Assembly (NCBI RefSeq): GCF_042186555.1
Contig: NC_133326.1
Location: 97,328,144-97,392,143 of the forward strand
Direction: 5' to 3'
From: Aquarana catesbeiana
Taxonomy: Eukaryota; Chordata; Amphibia; Anura; Ranidae
Length of the DNA stretch: 64,000 bases
Below are positions 53,828-64,000 of the stretch, in pieces (within the stretch, counting starts at the first letter, position 1; the number at the start of each line of letters is the position of its first letter). A model generated the notes under the pieces. It was not told the DNA's origin, did no database searches, and saw nothing but the letters and a program-made list of their open reading frames with translations. Both the position numbers and the translations under genes were made by a program.

Positions 53828-55309
53828 TAACAGCCACATATGTCTCTATGGTTGGTTGAACTTGTCATTTTATATGATTTTAAATGGAACTTGCACTGCA
53901 ATTGCAGATTATTGCGCAATACCTGACACATTTACAGGAGTATTTGAGATTGGGCAAAGGTACTGGAGAGAACATGTCTGCCATTGAGAGTTTATTACCT
54001 GTGGAGAAGGTAATAACTGATCATACTGATGGCAGTGGAGCTTTTTTAATAACAACCTATTATGTCTCCATGATTGGCTGAACCTTTATTGCAATTTATG
54101 TGATCTTGAATGGAACATTGTAGAAAAGAGATGAGAAGAAGCAGGGGCATATTTTAATTGATTTATATGTTTTAGATGTCTATTACATGTGACTGCATTG
54201 TAAATCATTTTTCTTAGTCCATTCACTATTCTTTTCATTCTTTCATTTAGATATACAATTCAATGATGCTGAACCACTCTATGGTGACATACAGGCCTGT
54301 GTTTATAGTCAAGATTTTCCTTCCCACTACTCTACTTGATGGTATTTGAAATCAAAGTAGACAATTATCCATAATAAACATAGTTGGATAGTAATCCTCT
54401 AATAACGAGGTGCTTAATGTACCAGATAGTCTGTTTGAAAACCTGGGCCTTGGATAATTAGCTCTATTGTCTTTTAAAAGTGTTTTAAGCAATTCCATTA
54501 ACTGTTTATTAAAATGCTCCACTTACAAACTAGTGAGGCACAGAACTCAAGGTATAAAAAAAAAAACAAAACCGAAAAAAAAAACACATAGACTTACTTG
54601 CATGTAATCTAATAAAATACTGTTAAATATAAAATATTAATACACAATCAGACATTCATTACTAGACATTCTTAGTATTGTGGCTTAGGATTATGGTCTT
54701 GTAGTGCTGCATCGTGGGTTCAGTTGCCTGGATTTTGTATGTTCGCTACATGTTTTCTTCTGAGAACTCCTCCCACACTTTAAATGTGTTTTATTTTCAG
54801 CTTAAAATGGTATTAAACTCATATTTTTTTTAGAAATTGCTGACAGGTAGTGCGCACTTTGCAAGGGAATTATTCTCAGAGCTTAGTGAATGAGATTGCG
54901 TGGCTGACTACCATCATCCAATTCCATGCGAGCAAAAAGCTTTGGTACAATTTAGATATTTCCAACTTCATCTGGCAGAGAATGGGACAATAGCTAAAGT
55001 TTATCTAAACCCAAAAACAAAAATATTACATATTGCTGCTTATCAGTCAATAGTTGATGTTGCTGTATATTCTTTTTTTTTTTAAATTTTCCTAGAGCTC
55101 TATCAATAACATGCTTCCTGTCCCTTCATGTCAACGCTCATGTCTACATTGTATCTATGGGGGAGCCATGGTTGGCACACAGAGTGGGATTTTACCATGT
55201 CTGCTTTGGTGGTCAGATTGATGGAACTAGTACAGTAGTTAAAACCTAACGCCATCTTTCTGTTACTTTAAATCAAGCTGGTCCAAAGGAACACCCGCAG
55301 TAGAAACTG
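53828..55309. other. Intronic; MITE-like piece at 54840-54960, otherwise unrecognised
   Basis: gcgcactttgcaagggaatt near 54852 resembles the element at 58660-58930. No other feature seen. Confidence 0.35.
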
Positions 55310-55562
55310 TAAAGTGCCTTGAAAAAGTATTCATACCCCTTGAAATTTTACACATTTTGTCATGTTACAACCAAAAAATGTAAATGTATTTTATTGGGAT
55401 TTTTTGTAATAGACCAACACAACACACTTTACTCTGATACCCCTAACTAATCACTTGATTGATCAATAAAGTCCACCTGTGTGTAATTTAATCTCAGTAT
55501 AAATATAACTGTTCTGTGAAGCCCTCAGAGTTTAGTTAGAGAACCTTGGTGAACAAACAGCA

Positions 55563-57000
55563 TGATGAAGGCCAAGGAACACACCACACAACTCAGGAAA
55601 ACAGTTGTGGAGAAGCAGGAATAGGTTATAAAAAATATCCCAAGCATTGAACATCTCATGAAGCACTGTTAAATCCATCATTCGAAAATGGAATGAGAAT
55701 GGCACAACTGCAAACCTACCAAGACATGGCCGTCTACCTAAACTGACATGCCGGGCAAGGAGAGCATTAATCAGAGAAGAAGCCAAAAGTCCCATGGTAA
55801 CTCTGGAGGAGCTGCAGAGATCACAGCTCAGGTGGAAGAAGCTGTCCACAGGACAATTATTAGTCATGCACTTCACAAATCTGGCCTTTATGGAAGAGTG
55901 GCAAGAAGAAAACCATTGTTGAAAGAAAGCCTTAAGAAGTCCTGTTTGCAGTTTGTAAGAAGCCATGTGGGGAACACAGCAAACACGTGGAAGAAGGTGC
56001 TCTGGTCACATGAGACCAACATTGTATTTCTTGGCCTAAAAGCAAAACACTATGTGTGGCGGGAAACTAAACTGCACATCACCCTGAACACACCATCCCC
56101 ATCCTGAAACATGGTGGTGGCATCATGTTGTTGTGGGGATGCTTTTGTTCAGCAGGGACATGTAAGCTGGTCAGAGTTGATGGGAAGATGGATGGAGCCA
56201 AATACAGGAAAATAGTAGAAGAAAACCTGTGAACCTGTACACACGGTCGGACTTTCCGACGGAAAATGTGCGATCGGAGCTTGTTGTCAGAAATTCTGAC
56301 CGTGTGTAGGCTCCATCTGACTTTTTCCATCAGAATTTCACACAAAGTTTGAGAGCTGGATCTAAAGTTTTCCGACCACAAAATCTGTTCTCGTAAATTC
56401 CGATCGTGTGTAGACAATTTCGACGCACAAAGTGCCATGCATGTTCAGAATCAAGCAGAAAAGCCGCACTGGCTATTGAACTTCATTTTTCTCAGCTCGT
56501 CATACATGTTGTACGTCACCGCGTTCTTGACATTCGGAATTTCCGACCAACTTTGTGTGACCGTGTGTATGCAAGACAAGTTTGAGCCAACATCCGTCTG
56601 AAAAAATCAGATGGATTTTGTTGTCGGAATGTGCGATCATGTGTACGGGGCATTTAGAGTCTACAAAAGACTTGAGACTGAGGTGGAGGTTTACTTTCCT
56701 GTAGGACAATGACCCTAAAATAGTGGTTTGGCTCAAAGCATATTCATGTGTTAGAATGGCCCAGTCAAATCCAGACCTGGATCCAACAAAACATCTGAAA
56801 TTGCTGTTCAGACACTCTTCATCTAATCTGACAGCGCTTGAGCTATTTTGCAGAGAAGAATGGGCAAAAATGTCACTCTCTAGCTGTGCAAAACTGGTGG
56901 AGACATCCCCAAAAAGACTTGCAGCTGTAATTGCAGAAAAAAGGTGGTTCTACAAAGTATTGACTCAAGAGAGCTGACTACAAATACACTCCACACTTTT
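55563..57000 (+). pseudogene. Tc1-like transposase remnant with catalytic D to H change
   Basis: The plus strand starts MMKAKEHTTQLRKTVVEK and then has a stop. Later frames give VARRKPLLKESLKKSC, VRSHVGNTANTWKKVLW, then SHETNIVFLG where Tc1 transposases have SDET, so the second catalytic Asp is His. MVVASCCCGDAFVQQ (frame-shifted GGGS..WGC motif) follows, and after the MITE NPDLDPTKHLKL (expected PDLNPIE), AWKMSL-like and LVETSPKRLAAVIAEK. At least four breaks. Cut-and-paste at TA sites is the family role; this copy is dead. Confidence 0.85.
56230..56652. mobile_element. PIF/Harbinger-like fold-back MITE, copy 6
   Basis: Left end eroded (gaacctgtacacacggtcgg); right end gtgtacggggca then TTTAG. 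Inner blocks match copy 1 (gcgatcggagcttgttgtc, atctgactttttccatc, gtatgcaagacaag, catccgtctgaaaaaatc). Inserted in the Tc1 gene; the 3-bp duplication is not clear. Confidence 0.75.
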
Positions 57001-57179
57001 CAAATATTTATTTGTAAAAAATCTTGAAAACCATTTATCATTTACCTTCCACTTCACAATTATGTGCCACTTTGTGTTGGTCTATCACATAAAATCCCAA
57101 TAAATACAATTTCTGTTTTTGGTTGTAACATGACAAAATGTGGAAAATGTCAAGGGGTATGATTTTTTCCGTATGTAGC

Positions 57180-57480
57180 ATCAGCTGTGTACAGTGCTAT
57201 GTTTTCCAGAAGTAGGGCGGGGTCTTCCTGTCCCACTCATGAAACAATTGAGTCAGTTTGAGGGTTGCTCAGCCATTCACAGGAAGCCTTGTATTTTCTA
57301 TGATGGCATCCAACCACCTTTCCACCTTCTGCCCGTCAGAGAAAGCCTTGTACTCATTCAGAAAATACAAAGCTTCATGTGAATGGCTGAACAGTGTTCA
57401 ACTTGACTCAATATTATTCCAGGAGTCCACCGGAAGTCCACATACTACTGCTGAAACACAGTGCTGATACTACATACAGT
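57180..57480. repeat. Fold-back repeat
   Basis: cagccattcacaggaagcct and cttgtattttct on the left are mirrored by agaaaatacaaagcttcatgtgaatggctg on the right; outer parts also pair (cagctgtgtacag with ctgatactacatacag loosely). Family not known. Confidence 0.6.
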
Positions 57481-58655
57481 TTAGACAGCGTTCCCACTGA
57501 GCGCAGCTGTTATTGAAGGTAACAGTTTGTTTGAACCAGGAAATGCAGCCGCCACATCTAAGGATTGGTGAGCTGCAACATGATACGTTTTTTGTTTTTT
57601 GGGGTTTAGATATGCTCCAAGGAAACTGTAAAATTGTTTTTTTTTTGTTTTTGTTTTTTGTTTTTGTTTTTTATTTGAAAATTGCAGCTTCTCCCAGTCT
57701 ATATCTGGGATTATATGATGCATATGAATGCAACAGATAATGGTGAACACCAGTGAAATAAAAAGCTTTATATCCAAGACAGGAAAATGCTGGATGAATT
57801 CTGATTACACAGTAGTGATAAACCTAGCAACATATTTATATATTTGTACTTGAATTTGGTTTTCATATGTAATCTGCATTATCTTAGGTGACTTTAAACA
57901 GCGATTTACAGCAACACAGAAACACTCTAAACTCACTTGCAAAACTAGGCAAGCTGCCTAAAAACTGAAACTTACAGACCTTAAATTTCATCTTTATATT
58001 TTATCCAGTAGCAGTAAAACTGCGTGTATAATTGGTTGTGCACTCAGTTCCATTACTCACATTACAGTCAGTCTGGAAAGTCCACCTTCCCCACCAGAAG
58101 GTGCCATCTTGACATACTCATTCATGCACTTGACTGTACAAATCGGTTAACGTTGCAGAAATAAGTATGTTAAGTCAGATAAGAAGCAAGTACAGCATTC
58201 GATGTGTCTCTGCAATATTTCACCTTTTATAAATGACCCATACATGGTTTTTCTTCATTTTCGAAAGACATGGAAAGCATCCATTGTAGGTCAGTATGCC
58301 CACAGAGAGGAGAGTGTCTCTTCAAAACTCACTTACTTATTCCTGTGTAATTACAACTCTATTTCAAACTCATTTGTAAAGTCTCAGGCTGGTAATGACT
58401 AGATGTTGCCTGTGCAGTTTATCAAACTGCAGTGGCAGATCTGTTAAGGTTCCTCAGTTTGGTCAGTTGCCTTTGGCAATTCATCATTTTGTAATATTAT
58501 AGGCAATCACAGTGATGGGGCTGCTTCTTGTTCTCTCATGTACACTTGGGTTTTGTCTTTGCAGAACACCATTCAAAATGTAATAAGTGACAAGCTGTGG
58601 CAGCAAATGTGAGGCTATACTGCCATAAATACATATACACACAATCTCTAACACA
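57481..58655. other. Intronic, no feature recognised
   Basis: No recognisable protein; a T-rich tract at 57635-57675. No exon assigned. Confidence 0.4.
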
Positions 58656-58930
58656 TTGGGCTTGCTTTACAAAAGGCAAATGCAGGGAAGTTGCATTTTG
58701 AAAGGGAATTTGCCCCAGAGCTGAGTGCATGGGATTAAGCTCTGTTGATTTCCATCATCCAATCATATCCCGGCAAGAATGCTGTTTTTTTTTTCTCCTT
58801 GCGTGTAATTGGGTATATGTTGCAAAGTGAAATTCTACCACATTCAGTAAACTTTGGGGAAAATTTGCTTGCAAAGTGCAACTTCCCTTGCAAAGTAAAC
58901 AGCCTAATTTATCTTAAGTAAATCAACCCC
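58656..58930. repeat. MITE-like repeat
   Basis: cttgctttacaaaaggcaa at one side and ttgcaaagtaaacagcct at the other are roughly mirrored, with gttgcattttgaaaggg and gcaacttcccttgcaaag inside. A relative lies near 54840. Confidence 0.45.
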
Positions 58931-59149
58931 TCTGTATATAAGAAAATGTATCAGTGGTTTATTTAGAAATAGAAGACAGTTGACAAACAACAAAAATGAT
59001 GTTGGCAAACTTGATATTTAGAATTCTTTTTATTTGTTTCTGAAAATATGATAATGATATTTAATTACATAAACAGTCCACATCATCCTGCAACATCATT
59101 GTGCTTTACTGCTCCCTCTCCTAGTGCAAGCTTGAGTGTTGGCCATTAA

Positions 59150-60182
59150 CCACTTCAACTCTTGGCCAATTCAGACATTCCTCATATATATGTAAAAATC
59201 AAAAATTTTTTGCTAGAAAATTACTAGGAACCCCCAAATATTATATATGTTTTAAACATAGGCCCTAGAGAATGAAATGGTCAGTGTTGCAATCTTTTAT
59301 GTCAACTGTATTTGCTCAGCGGTTTCTCAAATACACTTTAGAGAATTTTAATGCACAAAAACACAATATAATACCCAATTGTTTGGTAAAATTTAAAATA
59401 GGATGTTGGGCCGAGTAAATAGATACCTAACATGTCATGCTTTAAAATTGCGTATGCTCGTGGAACAGCGCCAAACTACGGGGCTTAAAAAAATCCCATA
59501 GGCGACGCTTTATAAGCCGTTACCAGTTTAGAGTTGCATAGGAGGTCTGGTACTAGAAATATTGCTCTCACTGACATTTGCAGCGATACCTCACATTTAT
59601 TGTGCAAACACCATTTATGTATGCGTGCGCAACCTACGTATGCATTCGCCTTTGTGTGAGAGTGCGATGGGATGGGGTGCTTTTAAAAATTTTCTTTTAT
59701 TTTATAATTTAATTTTTCTTTTTTTTTTTTAATCAACTTTATTACTATTCTTTACTGAGACATCTATGGTTTAATAGACCCCATATCTCCCCTCTCCCTT
59801 TTAAGGCATCTGATCAAATCCAGATCAATTTGATCAGATGCATTCACAGGCTGGTAACAGCTTGTTTACATTAGACTAAAACCGGAAGTGACGAAATACT
59901 TGATGTTTTTGGTTACTTAGACCATCGAGATGATCTGGAAAATTCCGATTCTCGATCATCTCTGTGGTAAACCGGTGGACAGGGGAGCCTGGGTAGGCGG
60001 TGGAAGGTGACGAGAGAAGGGACCCCCTTCCACCACATATAAAGACAATCCAGTGGCTTTACAGCAGCTTGGATTGCTTTTACAGTTTTCAGTATCGCTA
60101 AAAAACAATACCATAGTCATGGCTGCAGCCGTGGCTCCAGTATACCCACTTCAACCAGAGGATGTCCTTTTGGGAGAAGGGG
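59150..60182. mobile_element. piggyBac-like non-autonomous element, subfamily B, complete
   Basis: TTAA at 59146-59149 and 60183-60186. Begins ccacttcaactcttggcc and ends ttgggagaagggg. Landmarks attactaggaacccccaaa, gaaaataggatgttgggccg, gtggaacagcgccaaact and atacctcacatttattgtg. Length 1033 bp, no protein. It serves as the reference for the broken copies at 3147, 4690 and 17050. Confidence 0.8.
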
Positions 60183-60186
60183 TTAA

Positions 60187-60947
60187 AGCAACGCATGCTT
60201 TTTTAGCTGTTATCCTGTATTAATGAATTTTAAAGTGACTCCGTCATGAGAGAAATGTGGGGGCTGGCATTGCTGGCCTCCTGCAGAAAATGAAAGTTGA
60301 CAGTCTGTGCCTGGCTTCAGCAGTTTTGAATCGGGGGCCCAGACCAATCCTGCTGTTAATAAAAAATTAGAAAAGTGCCATATTTCCTTATCCCTATGAT
60401 TGTTCTGGGTAGCACGACATCCAGAGAACTAGCATTTTTAAAAGGTGGTCAGCAACGGCAGTGTCTCTTGTTTTCTCATAAATTCATTTTAAGGAGAGGC
60501 AGAGATAGCTCCCTCTGTTGGCTAAATTTCACATTTCTAAATTGATTTCAATAACAAAACTATGGATAAGCAATCATGTCATATAGGACATTGAATCACA
60601 AAAGGGCTTTAACATAAACACTTTGCATTTACACAACAGCAGAAAATAGATGTTGCATTTTTAAGCTAGCTTAAGAAAGACCCTTAGGCCTCCATAGTGC
60701 AAATGTATTAATTATAATGTGAAAGCTGAAATACGCATTATGTTGCCAGTACTATCCATGTTCTTTGGCTTTCTTTTCACAGTGTAGTGGATTTAATGTA
60801 TAAATCGTTGTGCAGTGTATAATTATATTTAATGTATGAGTGAAAGACAGTTGAATTCAAGCAGCAATGGCATACTTTAACGTGAAAAGGATGTGGGGGT
60901 GATACTTGTACTATAGAGCAGATAAACATGCAAATTGCATGCAAAAG
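60187..60947. other. Intronic, no feature recognised
   Basis: No recognisable protein or repeat. Confidence 0.4.
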
Positions 60948-60955
60948 ATAGATCA

Positions 60956-61117
60956 GTGTTTCTTAACTCCAGTCCTCAAGGCGCCCCAACAGGTCATGTT
61001 TTCAGTCTTACCATTATTTTGCACAGGTGATTTAATCAGTTTCACTGCCTTAGTAATTACCACAGCTGTTTCATCTGAGGGAAATCCTGAAAACATGGCC
61101 TGTTGGGGCGCCTTGAG
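60956..61117. mobile_element. hAT-type MITE with 8-bp direct repeat flanks
   Basis: cctcaaggcgccccaacagg at the left is mirrored by cctgttggggcgccttgag at the right, with catgttttcag and ctgaaaacatgg next inside. ATAGATCA flanks it (60948-60955 and 61118-61125). The right terminus is shorter than the left. Confidence 0.75.
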
Positions 61118-61214
61118 ATAGATCATTTAAACTTGGCAATAGAAGAAATGTGATTATTGCAATAAACTTATGGGAGAGCTGTTTAAGATAGAATAATGAA
61201 TCAATTATTCTTCC

Positions 61215-61400
61215 TGGGCAGCACAGTGGCTTAGTGGTTTGCAATTATGCCTTGTAGCAGTGGAGTCCCTGGCTGGAATCTAAGGCAGAATGCTATCTGC
61301 ATGGGGTTTGCATGCTCTCCCTGTGTTCATGTGGGGGTCCTCTCACATTCCACATAAATGCTGGTGGGTTAATTGGCTCCTGTCTAAAGTGCCCCATATA
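61215..61400 (+). mobile_element. tRNA-derived SINE, decayed
   Basis: gcacagtggcttagtggttt resembles an RNA polymerase III A box region and ccctggctggaatct a degraded B box; then ctatctgcatggggtttgc, ctctccctgtgttcatgtg and ggttaattggctcctg, the usual body of this SINE class. Confidence 0.65.
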
Positions 61401-62700
61401 GATGTAAACAAATAGGCTATGCACATATGTTATCACATTCCACATTCCATTCCAAAGCTCAGCAACTGGGGAAGGTTGAGAAAAGACCTTTAAAACTACC
61501 TTGTAAAAAATTTCCAAGGAATTTTCAAGTGTATCACACAAGGTGCCAAGTGAGCTTGATTATAGTATTGACAGATACAGCTAGATGGATATAATACATA
61601 CATTTCATTCCTACAGCTATTGGATAATTATATAGAAACAGGGAGTAGTCAAGGCTTGTGTAAAGTGGACAGTGAATGAACACTGATCAGTGCAGCAGTC
61701 AGTGTTTTAATGCCACCACTAGTCATCTGACTGTACTTCATGTACTGTACTTCATATCACTTTATTGTTCTTCCATTTCTACTTCTAAATCATCTATCAA
61801 CTACCAAGGTATGAGCCCTGTTTTCTGTGCCTAGGTCTCATTCTATGAGCCATACTCCCATGCTTCAGAAATGGAATACAGCTAGTCCATTCAAATAGAT
61901 GATGTTAGGGTTTCAGCTGTGACCACGTTTAAGGGACCAAAAGACCTGAGATAAGTGGCCCAGTACAACCAAATTGGAGGCTCCCTAACACATATTAGGT
62001 ATATTGCCTGGGGAATGATCAATCAGATTAGAAAACCTGCCCCCGCTGTTATTGCGCCCCCCTAATAAGATAGTGCTGGTTTTCGGCTTCCTGACCCTTA
62101 TTCCTCATCTAAAATATAAAAAGCACCAAGTAATGCAGGAATTCCAGGAAGTCATTTAATCATTTTTTTGATGTATCTGGTGTAAGAACTTTACATGGTA
62201 TTAGCCTACTATAAACTGCTGCATAATAGAGGTGCACCACTACAAGCCAATTCTGTGCTCACAACAAACATGCTGAAAGTAGGAGAGATAAACATAAGCA
62301 TAGGGATGTGTGCATCGGTTTGCTGCCGATAATGGGTTGGAGGTAAAGTGGTATTGTCTGTTAGCTCTTTGCCTGGTGTTCAGCTTTAAGAGGAATTCTA
62401 ACAATAACTAGCATAGTGTATACACTGTGCTAGTTACTGTTGAAATCCCCCCACTTAAGTTTCTGAGATGTTTTCTGTAGACTCCTAGAGTAAGTCAATT
62501 GTACATAAGTAAATGAAACAATCATACATGTATCACACGTGTCAATGCCTTTTAGCTAAATAATTCATTTTCCTATCTTTCCATATCTCAAGTGGCTTAC
62601 ATGCTTATTTACTTACAACTTTATTTGATTCAGTTTACTTGTTGATGGGGTTTAAAGGGAACCTGTTACTATAGATGTATGTAAACTGCAACTACACTCC
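61401..62700. other. Intronic, no feature recognised
   Basis: No recognisable protein or repeat over 1.3 kb. Confidence 0.4.
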
Positions 62701-62890
62701 ACTGTGTGGCCAACACAGTGGCTAAGCAGCACTTTGGTAATCAGTTCAAATCCCAACAATGACACTACCTGCCTGGAGTTTCATGTTCTCCCTGTGTTGG
62801 GTGTACTCTGGGTACTCCAGTTTCCTCCCACACTCCAAAGACATGCTGGTAGGTTAATTGACCCTAGTATTTGTAATTATGAATGTTCCC
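62701..62890 (+). mobile_element. tRNA-derived SINE, second copy
   Basis: gtggctaagcagcact (A-box region), cagttcaaatcccaac (B-box region), ctacctgcctggagtttcat, tgttctccctgtgttggg, gtttcctcccacactccaaag and catgctggtaggttaatt. Better kept than the copy at 61215. Confidence 0.7.
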
Positions 62891-63325
62891 CTCTGTGTTA
62901 TGTGAAATTACATCATTGGCCTTACAGCCTGACCATTATTTTAATTCCATTCCCCTAAAGAAACGCACTCACCGAAATCCAATGCCTGCACTTTCGTGTT
63001 AGGCTAAGGCGCTTTTAAACCACATAAACAGGGTTTCAAATGAGCATCCAGATTCCAATCGTGCGTAACCAGTAGTTTTCCACATGTAAATGATAAAGGT
63101 GCACCAATAGTGTGATACCGTAAAGGATCAGTTTATTAAAATAATCTTCAACATTTACACTCACATTGTAAAACTTTAAAATCTGCAAAAGCGATCACAG
63201 CAAGATTTTCAATATCTATGAAGCAGCTGATCTTGCGGTCACAGCGGACCCGAGGTGTACTGGCGTGTATACAACTCTCACCCCTTCCCTGGTCCTGGGT
63301 CTGAACTCGCTCCTCCGCTTCCTTG
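62891..63325. other. Intronic, no feature recognised
   Basis: No recognisable protein or repeat. Confidence 0.35.
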
Positions 63326-63735
63326 TTCGTCATAGAAGTCCAAATATTGATGCAATAATAAAACAAATTGTAGTTAAAAGATATCCACCATGTGTATAAA
63401 TGATGGCCTGGTCTTCAACCCCATCTTATTATACACTCACCAGAGTTAAATATTTCAAATGCTTATAAAACATAGTAATCTTGGGGAAAAAAAAAAGTAT
63501 ATTCCACCAGGTGTCAGGAAATCCAGTGAGGTGAAAGCTCCATCAACTATGCACTCATCAGACTTATATGGTATAAACACCTCTATAAGATCTCCATTAC
63601 AAACAATCTACTCAGCTTTCTCTGATTTGTAGTAGGGGTTGTGCGTTGAAGTGCATGTCATCATTTCTGCACATGGTGGATAACTTTCAACTACAATTTG
63701 CTTTATTATTTCATCAATATTTGGACTTATTCTTT
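63326..63735. repeat. Inverted repeat, arms about 70 bp
   Basis: gaagtccaaatattgatgca and aacaaattgtagttaaaag with atccaccatgtg (63337-63395) are mirrored by cacatggtggataactttc, aactacaatttgctttatt and atcaatatttggactt (63660-63730). Confidence 0.7.
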
Positions 63736-64000
63736 TATTCCTTTGTCATTTGTTTTTATATGTTTTGTTGTAAGTACTGCACTTGCATTCAATATTTTAG
63801 TGCCAAATTTTGTTTACAGCAATAAAATATCAGTAAAATGAATGCCAACAATTTAAAATCAAACAATCACAGACAGATGATGTTGCATGGTCCATGATCA
63901 ATTCTCATTGTATTCTTATGTGGGTGCTTATCTGGTACACCTGCTTAGTACAATTAGCTAAACGAAGAAAGAAGGATGCAGACATGGTCAAGAAGTTTAA
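63736..64000. other. Intronic, no feature recognised
   Basis: Window ends here. Nothing recognised. Confidence 0.35.

Larger units (their letters stand above)
55312..57175 (+). mobile_element. Tc1-like element, near full length, with a nested Harbinger MITE
   Basis: Left end aagtgccttgaaaaagtatt, right end mirrored by caaggggtatgattttttcc, with ttttgtcatgttacaacc and ggttgtaacatgacaaaa as inner parts of the inverted repeat. TA flanks both ends (55310-55311, 57176-57177). The right end is eroded. The transposase gene lies inside and is interrupted by the MITE at 56230. Confidence 0.85.

Noticed and set aside
61215..62890. tRNA genes, because of A- and B-box-like sequences
   Set aside because: No cloverleaf can be drawn; the body matches a SINE and two diverged copies occur 1.5 kb apart.

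Overview
The window reads as vertebrate nuclear DNA, most likely from a frog. It holds one recognisable host coding exon, no bacterial-type gene organisation, and dense nested transposons. The mix (piggyBac elements in TTAA sites, short fold-back PIF/Harbinger-like elements, hAT, Tc1/mariner, CR1, L1/Tx1 and Penelope LINE-like remnants) is what I would expect of a ranid-type anuran. That assignment is inference from repeat style, not from a search.

Layout. 1-15 kb: hammerhead-ribozyme modules, piggyBac fragments, fold-back elements, three clean Harbinger/hAT insertions (3.4, 11.1, 13.4-14.0 kb). 15-25 kb: a 25-bp minisatellite (15.2 and 22.4-24.9 kb) split by about 7 kb of inserted DNA, which includes a Penelope-like element (GIY-YIG domain on the minus strand, ends in inverted orientation) and a 42-bp minisatellite. 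25-27 kb: probable 5' flank and first coding exon (26706-26933, + strand) of an ENTREP1/ENTREP2 (FAM189A) family gene, preceded by a 40-bp tandem repeat. The rest, to 64 kb, would be its first intron; I see no second exon. It carries a hAT with a CR1 inside (30.9-33.4 kb), another hAT with two minisatellites (33.5-35.2 kb), Tc1 elements (36, 38.7, 42.4, 43.7, 55.3 kb), piggyBac elements (39.4-42.1, 44.5-49.5, 59.1-60.2 kb), an L1 with target-site duplication (51.4-53.4 kb), and tRNA-derived SINEs (61.2, 62.7 kb).

The most interesting signal is a dispersed module with hammerhead ribozyme architecture: CTGANGA, stem II, GAAA, a tiny self-complementary stem III (ACNNGT), cleavage nucleotide, and a complementary stem I. 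An AATAAA usually follows 40-165 nt downstream. At least two copies keep the whole core and stem I (533-574 plus, 1332-1391 minus); others are decayed. One pair is arranged head to head, and two copies sit at the inverted ends of the Penelope-like element, a class known to carry hammerheads. All well-kept copies share one extra A between the core and stem II, which departs from the textbook core.

No transposon here looks able to code for an intact protein: each has stops, shifts, truncation or a changed catalytic residue. All coordinates come from reading by eye; element edges with target duplications are good to a base or so, the others to tens of bases.
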